DNA of 45,267 nucleotides from a virus. Every line of letters begins with the position of its first letter. Position 1 is the first letter of the stretch. The stretch is from IMG/VR virus record IMGVR_UViG_3300032287_000432, positions 1-45,267 of that record. One strand, written 5' to 3'. This document shows positions 7,777-17,581 of the stretch, one piece after another. The translations under genes were made by a program, and so were the position numbers. Under the pieces are notes generated by a model. It worked only from the letters and a program-made list of their open reading frames with translations, was not told the origin of the DNA and ran no database searches.

Positions 7777-9425
7777 TGCCTATTGTTAATGTTCCGTTAA
7801 CAACGCCTATAAAACAACGTACTAACAATTTTAGCAGAGATGCTAAGATGGTTAATTGTTTTAAAGAAACTATGTCTGACGGTAAAACATTAGCTATTAA
7901 ACGACCAGGTAAAGCTCCTTATACAATTACCCCTGCCTTACCTATTGATGGTAATGGTCTTTGGCCATTTAATAATAATTTATATGCAGCTGCTAACACT
8001 AAATTATATAGTATTACTGGGGGTGTTTCACAGGAATTACTTACAGGTATGAGTGGTCTAAATGTTAGTTGGGTTAATACATTAGCTACCTCTGCTCCAA
8101 ACCCTTACATGGTATTTCATGATCAGGTTTCTGGGTATTCTATGAACTCTAGTGGTACCATTGTACAGATTAATAATCAAGTAGCAGGTGTTACATTAGT
8201 AAGTGGTGGTTCTGGCTACTCAGCAAGTACTGGTACTTTTACAATTACAGGTTCTATTAGTGGGTCTGGGGCAGGCGGTACTTATATTTCTGATGGAAGT
8301 TCCGTAACAAGTGTTACACTTACAAGTTCTGGTTCTAACTATCAAGGTACTCTAGCTGTTGTATTTGATGTAGGCGGTACTGCTGTAGCTACTCCCTATT
8401 TAAATTCATTTCCTCTTAACCCTGTACCAGGTTTAGTATACCTTGATGGTTATGTTTTTGCTATGGATTCTAAAGGTCAGATATGGCAATCTGACAATGA
8501 AAACCCAAATATTTGGGGACCTTTAAACTATACTTCAGCTGTGTCTGAAGCAGATAAAGGTAAAGCTATAGCTAGGCATCTTAATTACGTTATAGCTTTT
8601 AAAGAGTGGACAGCTGACTTTTTCTATGATGCTGGTAATGCTGCAGGTTCCGTGTTAAGTATTAATCAGTCTGCACATATAGAAGTAGGTTGTGCTGATG
8701 GTAACTCAATACAAAATCCAGAACAAAGTTTAATTTGGATGGGAACTGTAGTTGAAGGAAGTAGAGGTATCTATATGTTAGATGGTCTATCTCCTCAAAA
8801 AGTATCTACTAAAGCAGTTGAAACCTTTTTAAATGCTAGTGACTTAACAGGAACTTATTCTTGGTTATATAAAATTGCTGGCCATACTTTATATGGACTT
8901 GTATTAACAGATCAAAATGTTACACTTGTATATGATATAAATGAAAAAGAATGGCACTACTGGACTACAAGTACTGAGGACATTGGTGGTGATGAGCACT
9001 ACTTTGAATGTTCTTTTGTAGTGCAGTTTCCATTTAATAGTGGTAACTTCTATGTATTAGATGCTATTAATGGTTTAGTTTTTACACTAAGTCCTAATAA
9101 CTATGTAGACCCTTTTGGGCCTATTAAAATGCGTATTGTAACCGATCGTATGGATTTTGATACATATGCTTTTAAAACTGGGTATGGTTTAACTATATTT
9201 GGTGATAACATTAATGATGTACTACAAGTTAGGCATACTGAAGATGATTATCAACATTGGTCTAAATATAGAAGTATAAATTTAAGTTTACAAAAACCTT
9301 GTTTATATCAACTTGGTAGATTTAGACGTAGAGCTTATGAGTATTTATATACAGGAAATAATCCTTTACGTTTAGAAAAAGTAGAATTTAATATTAATGG
9401 TAGACTGGATTTAAAACAAGAATAG
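7776..9425 (+). CDS. Packaged-DNA stabilisation protein gp10-like (P22 tail hub)
   Basis: A 549-residue protein resembling the P22 gp10 family: an IKRPGKAPY start region, repeated beta blades, GYVFAMDSKGQIWQSDNENP, and a DAGNAAGSVLSI... HIEVGCADGNSIQNPEQ segment. In P22, gp10 sits below gp4 and closes the portal channel. Residues about 134-205 form a Gly/Ser-rich beta insert with VSGGSGYSAS and LTSSGSNYQG, similar to that in the gp4-like neighbour. This suggests a surface-decorating module used twice. It overlaps the previous gene by one base. Confidence 0.75.
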   Translation: MPIVNVPLTTPIKQRTNNFSRDAKMVNCFKETMSDGKTLAIKRPGKAPYTITPALPIDGNGLWPFNNNLYAAANTKLYSITGGVSQELLTGMSGLNVSWVNTLATSAPNPYMVFHDQVSGYSMNSSGTIVQINNQVAGVTLVSGGSGYSASTGTFTITGSISGSGAGGTYISDGSSVTSVTLTSSGSNYQGTLAVVFDVGGTAVATPYLNSFPLNPVPGLVYLDGYVFAMDSKGQIWQSDNENPNIWGPLNYTSAVSEADKGKAIARHLNYVIAFKEWTADFFYDAGNAAGSVLSINQSAHIEVGCADGNSIQNPEQSLIWMGTVVEGSRGIYMLDGLSPQKVSTKAVETFLNASDLTGTYSWLYKIAGHTLYGLVLTDQNVTLVYDINEKEWHYWTTSTEDIGGDEHYFECSFVVQFPFNSGNFYVLDAINGLVFTLSPNNYVDPFGPIKMRIVTDRMDFDTYAFKTGYGLTIFGDNINDVLQVRHTEDDYQHWSKYRSINLSLQKPCLYQLGRFRRRAYEYLYTGNNPLRLEKVEFNINGRLDLKQE

Positions 9426-9428
9426 TCT

Positions 9429-9845
9429 ATGCAAGTATCTATAGTAGACACAAAACACATTGAAACTATGTGGCCTTTTATTGAAGGCTATATGAAAAGA
9501 GCAGCTAAGTACACTTATGGTAGATTTGAAGCTGAAGATATTAAAGAAGGATTACTAAAGCAACCACAACAACTTTGGATTGCTTTTGATGATAAAAAGA
9601 TTTATGGTGCTGTAGTTACTGAAGTAATTAAGTACCCTAGAATGACAGCTTTAACTGTACACTTTTTAGCAGGCATTGAGTTTGAGACATGGAAAGAACC
9701 TATGCTTAAACTAGTGCAACAATTTGGTAAAGACAATGGCTGTAAACTAATTGATAGCTACGGACGTCCTGGTTGGGAAAAAGTCTGGGCTAACTATGGT
9801 TATACTAAACGTTTTATATTTTATGAATTACCTCTGGAGAATTAA
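9429..9845 (+). CDS. GNAT-like acetyltransferase-fold protein
   Basis: A 138-residue protein with the layout of small GNAT-fold proteins that phages carry between tail and internal-protein genes: an early helix (HIETMWPFIEGYMKRAA), a beta meander (LWIAFDDKKIYGAVVTEVI), a VHFLAG strand, and CKLIDSYGRPGWEKVWANYGY near the end. The acetyl-CoA loop is not clearly canonical, so it may be structural rather than catalytic. Its place right after the gp10-like gene fits a virion or assembly role. Confidence 0.55.
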   Translation: MQVSIVDTKHIETMWPFIEGYMKRAAKYTYGRFEAEDIKEGLLKQPQQLWIAFDDKKIYGAVVTEVIKYPRMTALTVHFLAGIEFETWKEPMLKLVQQFGKDNGCKLIDSYGRPGWEKVWANYGYTKRFIFYELPLEN

Positions 9846-9847
9846 CA

Positions 9848-10537
9848 ATGTACAAGATGATTAACTTATTTAATTGGGTAACTACTCTAGTAGAGTCTTT
9901 TACTTTCTATGGTGGTGGTAAAGGTGGAGGAGGATCATCTCAATCAAGTTCTACACCTGTAGACTTTTTTGGTAAAGATAAAAGAGCTCCTTATGAAGAT
10001 GCCCTTCAGAACATGCTTTTAGGGGGAGGCCCTTCTCTTGACTATATTAAAAGTCAACCAGGGTTTATGTTAGGTAACCAAATGGGTCAAGAGGGTCTTC
10101 AAAGAAAGTTTGCTGCTACAGGAGTGGGACCTACTGGTTATGAAAACTTAGCTATTAATAACTATAATAATGCATATGCTGGTGACTATATGCAAAGAAT
10201 GATTACTAATCTTATATCAGCTTCTGGAGCTGGTATGGTAGCAAATTCAAGTACTTCATCTTCTACAGGACCAAGTCAAATTCCTGGTATGATTGGTACA
10301 ATAGCTGGGGCTGCGCTACCTCTTATGTTTCCACCTTCTGATAAAAATCTTAAGACTAACATTAAACATATTAATACTATTAATGGTATTAAAATATATA
10401 GCTTTAACTATATCTGGTCTTATCTTCAATCAGTTGGTGTTATGGCACAGGATCTTCTTAAGATGCCAGAGTATAAACATGCAGTGCATACAACTAATAT
10501 AGGTTATGTTGTAGACTATTCTAAATTACCTATTTAA
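9848..10537 (+). CDS. Internal/ejection-region protein with peptidase S74-like chaperone end
   Basis: A 229-residue protein with a flexible Gly/Ser amino region (GGGKGGGGSSQSSS), a helical centre (QMGQEGLQRKFAATGVGPTG) and a hydrophobic stretch (about 143-162). The end, from S164-D165-K-N-L-K169 through GVMAQDLLKMPEYKHAV and GYVVDYSKLPI, matches the peptidase S74 intramolecular chaperone. In fibres that domain cuts itself off just before the Ser. Here it sits on a small protein upstream of the ejection proteins, which is unusual. It has a GGAGAA ribosome binding site. The role is inferred from position. Confidence 0.6.
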   Translation: MYKMINLFNWVTTLVESFTFYGGGKGGGGSSQSSSTPVDFFGKDKRAPYEDALQNMLLGGGPSLDYIKSQPGFMLGNQMGQEGLQRKFAATGVGPTGYENLAINNYNNAYAGDYMQRMITNLISASGAGMVANSSTSSSTGPSQIPGMIGTIAGAALPLMFPPSDKNLKTNIKHINTINGIKIYSFNYIWSYLQSVGVMAQDLLKMPEYKHAVHTTNIGYVVDYSKLPI

Positions 10538-10552
10538 TTAAGGAATATAATT

Positions 10553-12298
10553 ATGGCTTCATTTGCTGAAGGTTTTGCAACAGGGCAGCAACTGGCTGCT
10601 TCTTTTAGACAAAGAAAGTTTGAGCAGTCTATTGATGACGCTGGTAAATCAGTGCAAGAAGAAATGCAAAAAGAAAAAGACTTTAAAGCTCAACAAAAAC
10701 AACTTGCAGATAATGCTAGAACTAATAATACACCTACAACAGATCCAGTAAATCCTAGTGTTTACCAACAAGGTGATTCATTAGGCCTTAAAGGATATCA
10801 GGTAGGTAATAAACCTATACAAACCACAGTGCCTACAGCACCTCCTGGCTATATGTCTAGAGATGATAACACTTCTGAGAATGATTTATCTCCAGGTGGT
10901 TTAGACTATCCGTCTGCTAATCCTGCTACAGCTCAAACATTAATAGGTAATTATGGTACTACTGCTTCTTTTAAAGGTGAGAAACCTACACTAGAAGATA
11001 CTCGTATGATGCAGAAAGATACACAAAGACCTTATAATGGCCCTCAAGATAATACGATATTAGACTTAGCTCAAATTAAACCAGAAGTAGCACCTCAAGA
11101 AGCTGTTAAACCTAAAATATTAGATACTTTAAATGAGACTGTTACTACAGCTGATAGAGCTAAAGAAATCTATGACTACAATACTCGTGTTATTCAAAAG
11201 CTTCAACAAGGTGGTAATGCTAGAGCAGCCTTAGAGTATCAAGGTAAAGTAGCTAATGCAGAACTTACACTAGCTCAAGCTGATCATTCAAAGTTTACAA
11301 CAATGTCTGCCTTATCTAAAAAAGTAGGTGATATGGCTAGTAATGCTTTAGAAGCAATGCAACAGCCTGGTGCTGATGTTAATAAGATTTTCTATGATAC
11401 TATGGCTAGTGCTAAAAATGATTTAGGTTATACTGGTAAAGTACCTTTTAGTATGGACCCTAGAGAAAACATTAAGACATTACAAATGTTAGAAAAGAAT
11501 TCTCTCACTGTAGCAGAAAAAGCTGAACTTGGTATTAAACAAGCTGTTGCTTCTCAAAAGTCTGTAATGGATAATGCAGAACTTAGAATTAAAGAAGAGA
11601 AGTTAAATCTTGATAAAATTAGTACTGGTTTAGCTATGACTAAAGAAAACCGTGAACAAGCTACTGTAAGCTTTAATCGCTTAGCTGAGAACGTTAAACT
11701 ACAGTTCCAAGCTCTTAATAGTATCAACTCTGTGATGGATGAAGACTACAAGAAGGCTTTAAAACCTAGCTATGATGCTAATTTAAAAGCTCTTCAAGGG
11801 TATGCTAAAGCATTAAATGTACCAATGCCTAACATTGCAGTTGCAACTCCAGGTAGCCCTCTTCCAGGGGCTAAACCTATGCCTGGTGCAGCTCCAATCC
11901 CAGCTCCAGCTGCAGTTAACCCTTCACCTAATACACAACCAGTAAATGATGCATTCCCTGCTGACGTATTACAAGATGCTGGTGTTGCTAGTGAAGCTGG
12001 TGGTTATGTACCACCTACACCTAAAACTCCTGCTCAAGTAGCACAAGATGCTAAAACTCGTGCTGCTACAAAAGAGAACATTAAAGCTCAGATTCAAGAA
12101 TTGAAAGAAGCTACTAGATCTGCTCCAGTAAGAGGCGCTATGGCTACAGCTAAAGTTGCTAAAGCTGGATATAAAGCTACTGCTAAAGTAGTTAGTGAAG
12201 CTGGTAAATCTATGTCTGAGTGGGCTATTGGTAAGGATGAAGCAGAAGTACAAGCTAAGCTTAAAGAACTTCAAAAACAATTAGACGCACTTAAATAA
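10553..12298 (+). CDS. Putative internal virion (ejection) protein, 581 aa
   Basis: A largely helical, Ala/Lys/Gln-rich protein with a disordered Pro-rich region around residues 430-470 (PGAKPMPGAAPIPAPAA). A possible coiled coil lies in the centre (ELGIKQAVASQKSVMDNAE) and another at the very end (EVQAKLKELQKQLDALK). It is immediately followed by the 1,760-residue lysozyme-bearing ejection protein, and P22-like phages keep such proteins together. I therefore infer a virion protein ejected with the DNA; no catalytic motif is visible. The start at 10553 has AAGGA upstream. Confidence 0.5.
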   Translation: MASFAEGFATGQQLAASFRQRKFEQSIDDAGKSVQEEMQKEKDFKAQQKQLADNARTNNTPTTDPVNPSVYQQGDSLGLKGYQVGNKPIQTTVPTAPPGYMSRDDNTSENDLSPGGLDYPSANPATAQTLIGNYGTTASFKGEKPTLEDTRMMQKDTQRPYNGPQDNTILDLAQIKPEVAPQEAVKPKILDTLNETVTTADRAKEIYDYNTRVIQKLQQGGNARAALEYQGKVANAELTLAQADHSKFTTMSALSKKVGDMASNALEAMQQPGADVNKIFYDTMASAKNDLGYTGKVPFSMDPRENIKTLQMLEKNSLTVAEKAELGIKQAVASQKSVMDNAELRIKEEKLNLDKISTGLAMTKENREQATVSFNRLAENVKLQFQALNSINSVMDEDYKKALKPSYDANLKALQGYAKALNVPMPNIAVATPGSPLPGAKPMPGAAPIPAPAAVNPSPNTQPVNDAFPADVLQDAGVASEAGGYVPPTPKTPAQVAQDAKTRAATKENIKAQIQELKEATRSAPVRGAMATAKVAKAGYKATAKVVSEAGKSMSEWAIGKDEAEVQAKLKELQKQLDALK

Positions 12299-15200
12299 AT
12301 GGCAACAGCTACTAAGTTAAAAGAATCACCTTTCCTAAGTGAGGGAGAGGCTTTTACTAAAGATAAGCTTATTGAGTTTATTAAAGATAGAGAATCTTTT
12401 AGTCCAAAAGCATACAAGGATGGAGATCATTACTCTATTGGGTATGGTACTAAAGCTTCTGGCCCAGATGAAACTATCTCTAAAAAAGTAGCAGAACAAA
12501 GACTACTTCAAGATATTGACACTCGTGAAAAGTTTATTCGTAACTTTGCTAAGGTTAAAGGTTATGATTGGAATGACTCACAAGTTCATAGTTTAGTTGA
12601 CTTTCATTACAATACAGGTCAAAAGAACTTCTTAGCCCTTACTGATAATGGTAAACGTTCTAATGATGAGATTGCTGCTAAACTTCCAGAGTACAATCAA
12701 GTAGGTGGTGAGTTTAACCAAGGTATTCAAAACCGTAGACTTCAGAATCAACTAGCTTTTACTACACCTACTGAAACAAATTCACTACAAAACTTTGCTG
12801 GGGCTCCTCAGGAGCAACCACCTCAAGCTACTACACCAGTAGCACCTATTAAAACAGCTCAAGTAGCCCCTCCTCAAATAGTACCTAGTAAGGTAACTCA
12901 AACAACACCTGAATCTGTAGACCAATCTACTTTTACTAACACACCTCCTATACAAGTTGCAGCTAATACAAATCCTAATGTAGCTAGTGATGTACCTACA
13001 CCAGTTATAGACACTACTAGTAGTCCTCAAGTACCACAATCTATAAGTCAGAAGTTTGGGTATGATCCTAACAAGTTTAAGTTTAACCAACCACAAGAAG
13101 CAGCTACTGCTCCTACAGGAGAGTCTCCATTAGATAAAGACTTTAATGGTAATGTGTATAAAGCTTTTGTTAAAAACAATGATAAGAAATTAGCACAAGG
13201 TTACTTTGATAACATTAGTACATTTGTAAACAAGGGTACTCTACCTCCTAAAGAGTTTAATGGTCAAGTTTATAAAAACTTAATGGCTTATGGTGAAAAA
13301 GACTTAGCTCAGAAATACTATAATAGTATGACTAGTATTTATGCACAGCAACCACAAGCTCAACCTCAAGCTGCACCTACAACTGAAACACCTCCAGCAG
13401 AACCAATAAAAGAACAAGGTGCTTTAAGGGTATTAGGTCAGACAGCTTTAAAAGAAGTTATTCCTACTGGTATTGGTTTTGGACTATCAGAGATTGTTGG
13501 TGCTGCCCTAGCACCTGAAACAGGTGGTGCTTCTTTAGCATTAGTACCTTTACTTGTTAATCTTGGAGCACGTATTGGTACCTTTGTAGCAGGCCATGCT
13601 GGTGGTAGTGCTGCTCAAAAGAATTTACTTCCAGAATCACTTAACAAAACCCTAGAACAAGGTGAAGCACAACACCCTACAGCAGCTATGGTAGGTGGTT
13701 TCTTACCCTTTGGTTTATATGGTGGCTATGGATTATCTACAGCTGCTCGTAAAGAAATAAGTTCAGCATATGACCTAGCTAAAACTGGTGACTACTCTAA
13801 GATTAAATCTTTAAAGACTTGGGCAGAACCTGCTGTGCAAGCTGGTTTTGGTGCTGGTATTGAAGGGGTCTCACAACTAGTTACAGGTGAGTTTGATCCA
13901 TCACGTATTTTAATTAGTGGTATGATGATGCCATTAGTAAGTGGCGACAAGACTCGTCTTGGTAAAGCCGTATCATTTGAAAATGTAAACTTTAAACCAA
14001 AAGAATCAGCAGATTCTATTATTGATAGGATTTCAAAGAGTGAATTCTTTGTACCTAAACAAGTAGATGATATACCTATTATAAACCTCTCAAAGGAGAC
14101 TAAAGGTGAATATGCAGCTAGACATAGTATTACTGAAGCTGAAGTTGATGCTCATAAAGCTAATGCAGACTCTGTAAGAATTAAAACTATTAAAGACGTC
14201 CCTACAATGGAAGTTGATAATGCTAGTGTTATTAAAGAGTTTGCTACTAAAGCTTGGACTAAACTATATAACCTTCCAGAGAATACATTTAAAGACTTCC
14301 AGTCTTATTTAGACTTTAAAATTCAAAGAACTAAGATTGAACATCAAGAACCTCAATCTGCTTTTGAATATATGAATAAAGAATCTTTTGCTGCCGCTGA
14401 GCAAGAGTCCTTTACTAGAAGACAAGAACACTATAATAAAGTTAGTGATCTTCAATCTGAAATTGATGGTCTAAAAACTCTACGACAAACAGAAGCTGAT
14501 CCTAAAGAAAGTGCTGATCTTTTAAAACAAATTAGTGCTAAAGAAGTAGAACTTAAAACATTAAAAGAAAATGAACCTCCTGCAGCTCAAATCTCTAGTA
14601 AAGAAGTTTTAACAAGTGAAGACACACACAATGTATTAACGGGTGCTAAAACTATTGGTGAAGCTTTAGATCGTTTAGTAGAGGGTAACTTAGGTAGCCC
14701 TATTGAAAAGGCTTTATTTAAACTTCTTAGATCTAATAAATATATTAGTGAAATACCATTAGTACTTAATCCTACTAAAGAAATAATGGATAAAGAAGGT
14801 TATCTTATCCCTGGGTTTTATAACAGAAAAAAGATAAGTGAAGGACTATTTGATGAAGGAAGTTTACATCTTAATAAACACGCTGACTTACATACCTTTG
14901 GTCATGAAGTACTACATTCAGCAACTCTTAATGCAATGGATAAAGACCCTGCCTTTGCTAAACAGATGGATGACTTCTTTGAAAAACTTAAAGCTACAGC
15001 AAGTAAAGATGAACTATGGGAAAACAATGGTTGGTATGGTTTAGCTGATGCTAAGGAAATGATTTCTGAAGCATTCTCTAATCCTAAGTTCCAACAATGG
15101 ATGAGTGATAGACCACCATTACTAGAGACTAAAGCTCCTAGTGCTTGGCAAGAGTTTAAAGACATTATTAAAGAATACTTAGGTAATGGTAAAGAAAACA

Positions 15201-17581
15201 CTCAAACTGCATTAGATCAACTTATAGATCTTACACATCAGAACTTATCTAAAGACCAAAAGTTTGGTGACTTTACTAGAAAAGGTGGACCATCAGACCT
15301 TAAGTTTAAAGATAGTTCATATCAGTCTTACTTAAATCAAAGTGCAATGGAGCAAGCTTCTGTTAATCCATTCTTTAACTTAGATAACTTAGGATTACCT
15401 CCTATGCCTAAGAATGAAAAAGAATTGTCAGATGCTGCATTCATCTCAGCTAATGCTAAAATGATTGATAACATTAGAGGTATTAAACTATACCAAGTAG
15501 CCTTAAATGAAGGCCTAACTGCTGAAATGCAAAACAATATTAGAATGCATTTAGAAGGTATTAATCCAGTTCCATTAACTAAAGCAGAACAAGTAATATT
15601 TGATAAGTATTATCAACCTTTAATTAGTGAACTTACTAAGGCATATGAGTACCTTAAAAACATTAACCCTGAACTTGCTAATCAATTAGGTGAAATGAGA
15701 GATGGTAAATTCTTCTTTAATAGAATGATGAACCCATTAACTCGTGAACAAATTAAAGTGATGCAAGAGAATGGTACTATAGAAAACCCTAACTTCTTTG
15801 GTAAGATTAAAAATACTTTTGCTGAACTAGGTGGTAAACTAGAAGGGGGCTTTGACCCTGACTTAGGCAAGATATCTAGTGCTTCTAAGACTCGTTCATT
15901 CTGGGTTGTTGAAGGTAAGAATGGTACACGTGAAGTAGTTCAAATAGCTAAAGATGGTAAGATATTTAAATGGGATAATCAAAAAGCTACTTTAATAGGT
16001 AGAGTGCCACAACGTGATCAGATGTTACGTGAAGGTGATGCCTTCTTTGGAGGTAAGCTAGCTCAAGGTTCTATTGAAGAACTTGAAACACATGCACCTA
16101 TAACTTATAATAAAAACTCATTTGCAGTGTTAATTCAAAAGATGAATGAAGCTCGTGAGGAAGTACGTCAAGATGCTTTCCTTAAAGAACTTATGGCATC
16201 TCCTCTGATGAAAGACATTGCTTTACCTACTCATGCAGATGGTAAACTACAAGAAGTACCTGAAGGTTACATGGTACCTAAGAATGTACAGAAGTATCCA
16301 GCATTGGCTGGTTACATGTTTCCTACACGTGTAGCTCATATTATTAATGACTTTGCTAGAGTATGGGATCCTACAGTATTAACTAATTTAACTAACATCA
16401 TTGTTAAGAACATGATGATTAACCCTATAGCTCACATGTTAAACGAAGCATTCCACTTGTACAATGCTCGTGGTTTATCTGGTTGGGTAACTCCTGGTGG
16501 TATTGCAAGATTCCAAAAAACAGGTAAAGATGCTATTAATGATGTAATTAATTTAACTGATTTCTATGAAGAAACTATTAGACTTGGTGGTTCTTTACTA
16601 GCCCCTGGTACAAGAGCCTCTGCTTTCCAAGAAGCTTTATTTGGTAAAGGTTTAAATGAGTTCTCTAAAACTGGTGAGTTTAAAGAACTAGCTAATGATA
16701 TGGGTGTATCTCTTAAACAGCTATACAATAACATATCTAAACAGTCTAATAGAGCTATGTGGATTACTCGTGATATTATGTATATGCAATATCTTAGAGA
16801 GATTATGGCTACTAAAGGAATATCTCATGCTGAAGCTATTGTTTATGCAGAGAAACACATGCCTAACTATAGACTTCCATCAATAGTAGGTGAAAAGGTT
16901 GTTGGTGAAAACATAGGTAGAGGTTTAAGTTACGTCATGCAAAACCCTAACATCTCAGTGTTTAGTCGATACCACTATGGTATGGTTAAATCCCTAGTCA
17001 ACATGGTACGTGAGGTTGGTGCTATTAGAAAAGGTGCTGAGGGTGTAAAAGAATTTAAACAAGGTATGGACTCTGCTGCAGCTGTGGCTGTAGCTCTAGC
17101 AGTTGTGTACCCATTAATGGACATGATGGCTAAATCAATAACTGATAATGACAAGGCTAAGTATAGACGTGCTGGTCCTTACCATTTAATACATGCTATG
17201 GAAGATGTAGTAGCAGGTGCTAAGTCCCCTGCCGCAGCTATGAACTCTGTATTTACATGGAACCCAGCATTAAGTGGTTTAGTACAACTTGGCATGAATA
17301 CTAATTGGTATAATGGTCAAGCTATTTATAACCCACAAAGTGATCCTATGACGTTAGCGTCTGACATAGCTCGCTATACTGGTATGCAGTTACCTATGGC
17401 TAGCCAAACACTACGTGCTCAAAGTGATAGGTCAGGTGAGGGTTTTGATGCAATGGCTGCTCGTCAGATTGATATTGAATCTCCAACAGCTGCTCAATAT
17501 GTTTCTACTGAGAAACGTAAACGTGAGGCAGCTAAAGATTCACTTAGACGTCAGCTTGAAAGACAACTAAGGGGATTTTAA
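12299..17581 (+). CDS. Giant ejection protein with lysozyme and HExxH motif
   Basis: A 1,760-residue virion protein, the largest in the genome. Residues about 20-155 are a GH24 lysozyme-like domain: E32 (KDRESFSPKAY), D41, then S46-I-G-Y-G-T. The usual Thr is replaced by Ser in a loop one residue shorter. A Pro/Gln-rich linker follows (about 160-280). Residues 869-873 are HEVLH in a TFGHEVLHSATLNA context, a zinc-peptidase-like motif. A hydrophobic segment occurs near 1610-1630 (AAAVAVALAVVYPLMDMMA). Such proteins are carried in the head, locally open peptidoglycan and help DNA pass the envelope. It begins right after the previous stop and ends with a one-base overlap. Confidence 0.75.
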   Translation: MATATKLKESPFLSEGEAFTKDKLIEFIKDRESFSPKAYKDGDHYSIGYGTKASGPDETISKKVAEQRLLQDIDTREKFIRNFAKVKGYDWNDSQVHSLVDFHYNTGQKNFLALTDNGKRSNDEIAAKLPEYNQVGGEFNQGIQNRRLQNQLAFTTPTETNSLQNFAGAPQEQPPQATTPVAPIKTAQVAPPQIVPSKVTQTTPESVDQSTFTNTPPIQVAANTNPNVASDVPTPVIDTTSSPQVPQSISQKFGYDPNKFKFNQPQEAATAPTGESPLDKDFNGNVYKAFVKNNDKKLAQGYFDNISTFVNKGTLPPKEFNGQVYKNLMAYGEKDLAQKYYNSMTSIYAQQPQAQPQAAPTTETPPAEPIKEQGALRVLGQTALKEVIPTGIGFGLSEIVGAALAPETGGASLALVPLLVNLGARIGTFVAGHAGGSAAQKNLLPESLNKTLEQGEAQHPTAAMVGGFLPFGLYGGYGLSTAARKEISSAYDLAKTGDYSKIKSLKTWAEPAVQAGFGAGIEGVSQLVTGEFDPSRILISGMMMPLVSGDKTRLGKAVSFENVNFKPKESADSIIDRISKSEFFVPKQVDDIPIINLSKETKGEYAARHSITEAEVDAHKANADSVRIKTIKDVPTMEVDNASVIKEFATKAWTKLYNLPENTFKDFQSYLDFKIQRTKIEHQEPQSAFEYMNKESFAAAEQESFTRRQEHYNKVSDLQSEIDGLKTLRQTEADPKESADLLKQISAKEVELKTLKENEPPAAQISSKEVLTSEDTHNVLTGAKTIGEALDRLVEGNLGSPIEKALFKLLRSNKYISEIPLVLNPTKEIMDKEGYLIPGFYNRKKISEGLFDEGSLHLNKHADLHTFGHEVLHSATLNAMDKDPAFAKQMDDFFEKLKATASKDELWENNGWYGLADAKEMISEAFSNPKFQQWMSDRPPLLETKAPSAWQEFKDIIKEYLGNGKENTQTALDQLIDLTHQNLSKDQKFGDFTRKGGPSDLKFKDSSYQSYLNQSAMEQASVNPFFNLDNLGLPPMPKNEKELSDAAFISANAKMIDNIRGIKLYQVALNEGLTAEMQNNIRMHLEGINPVPLTKAEQVIFDKYYQPLISELTKAYEYLKNINPELANQLGEMRDGKFFFNRMMNPLTREQIKVMQENGTIENPNFFGKIKNTFAELGGKLEGGFDPDLGKISSASKTRSFWVVEGKNGTREVVQIAKDGKIFKWDNQKATLIGRVPQRDQMLREGDAFFGGKLAQGSIEELETHAPITYNKNSFAVLIQKMNEAREEVRQDAFLKELMASPLMKDIALPTHADGKLQEVPEGYMVPKNVQKYPALAGYMFPTRVAHIINDFARVWDPTVLTNLTNIIVKNMMINPIAHMLNEAFHLYNARGLSGWVTPGGIARFQKTGKDAINDVINLTDFYEETIRLGGSLLAPGTRASAFQEALFGKGLNEFSKTGEFKELANDMGVSLKQLYNNISKQSNRAMWITRDIMYMQYLREIMATKGISHAEAIVYAEKHMPNYRLPSIVGEKVVGENIGRGLSYVMQNPNISVFSRYHYGMVKSLVNMVREVGAIRKGAEGVKEFKQGMDSAAAVAVALAVVYPLMDMMAKSITDNDKAKYRRAGPYHLIHAMEDVVAGAKSPAAAMNSVFTWNPALSGLVQLGMNTNWYNGQAIYNPQSDPMTLASDIARYTGMQLPMASQTLRAQSDRSGEGFDAMAARQIDIESPTAAQYVSTEKRKREAAKDSLRRQLERQLRGF

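Noticed and set aside
14838-15044. 68-residue frame inside the ejection protein gene
   Set aside because: Out of frame with the long gene, no ribosome binding site, covers the conserved HEVLH region.
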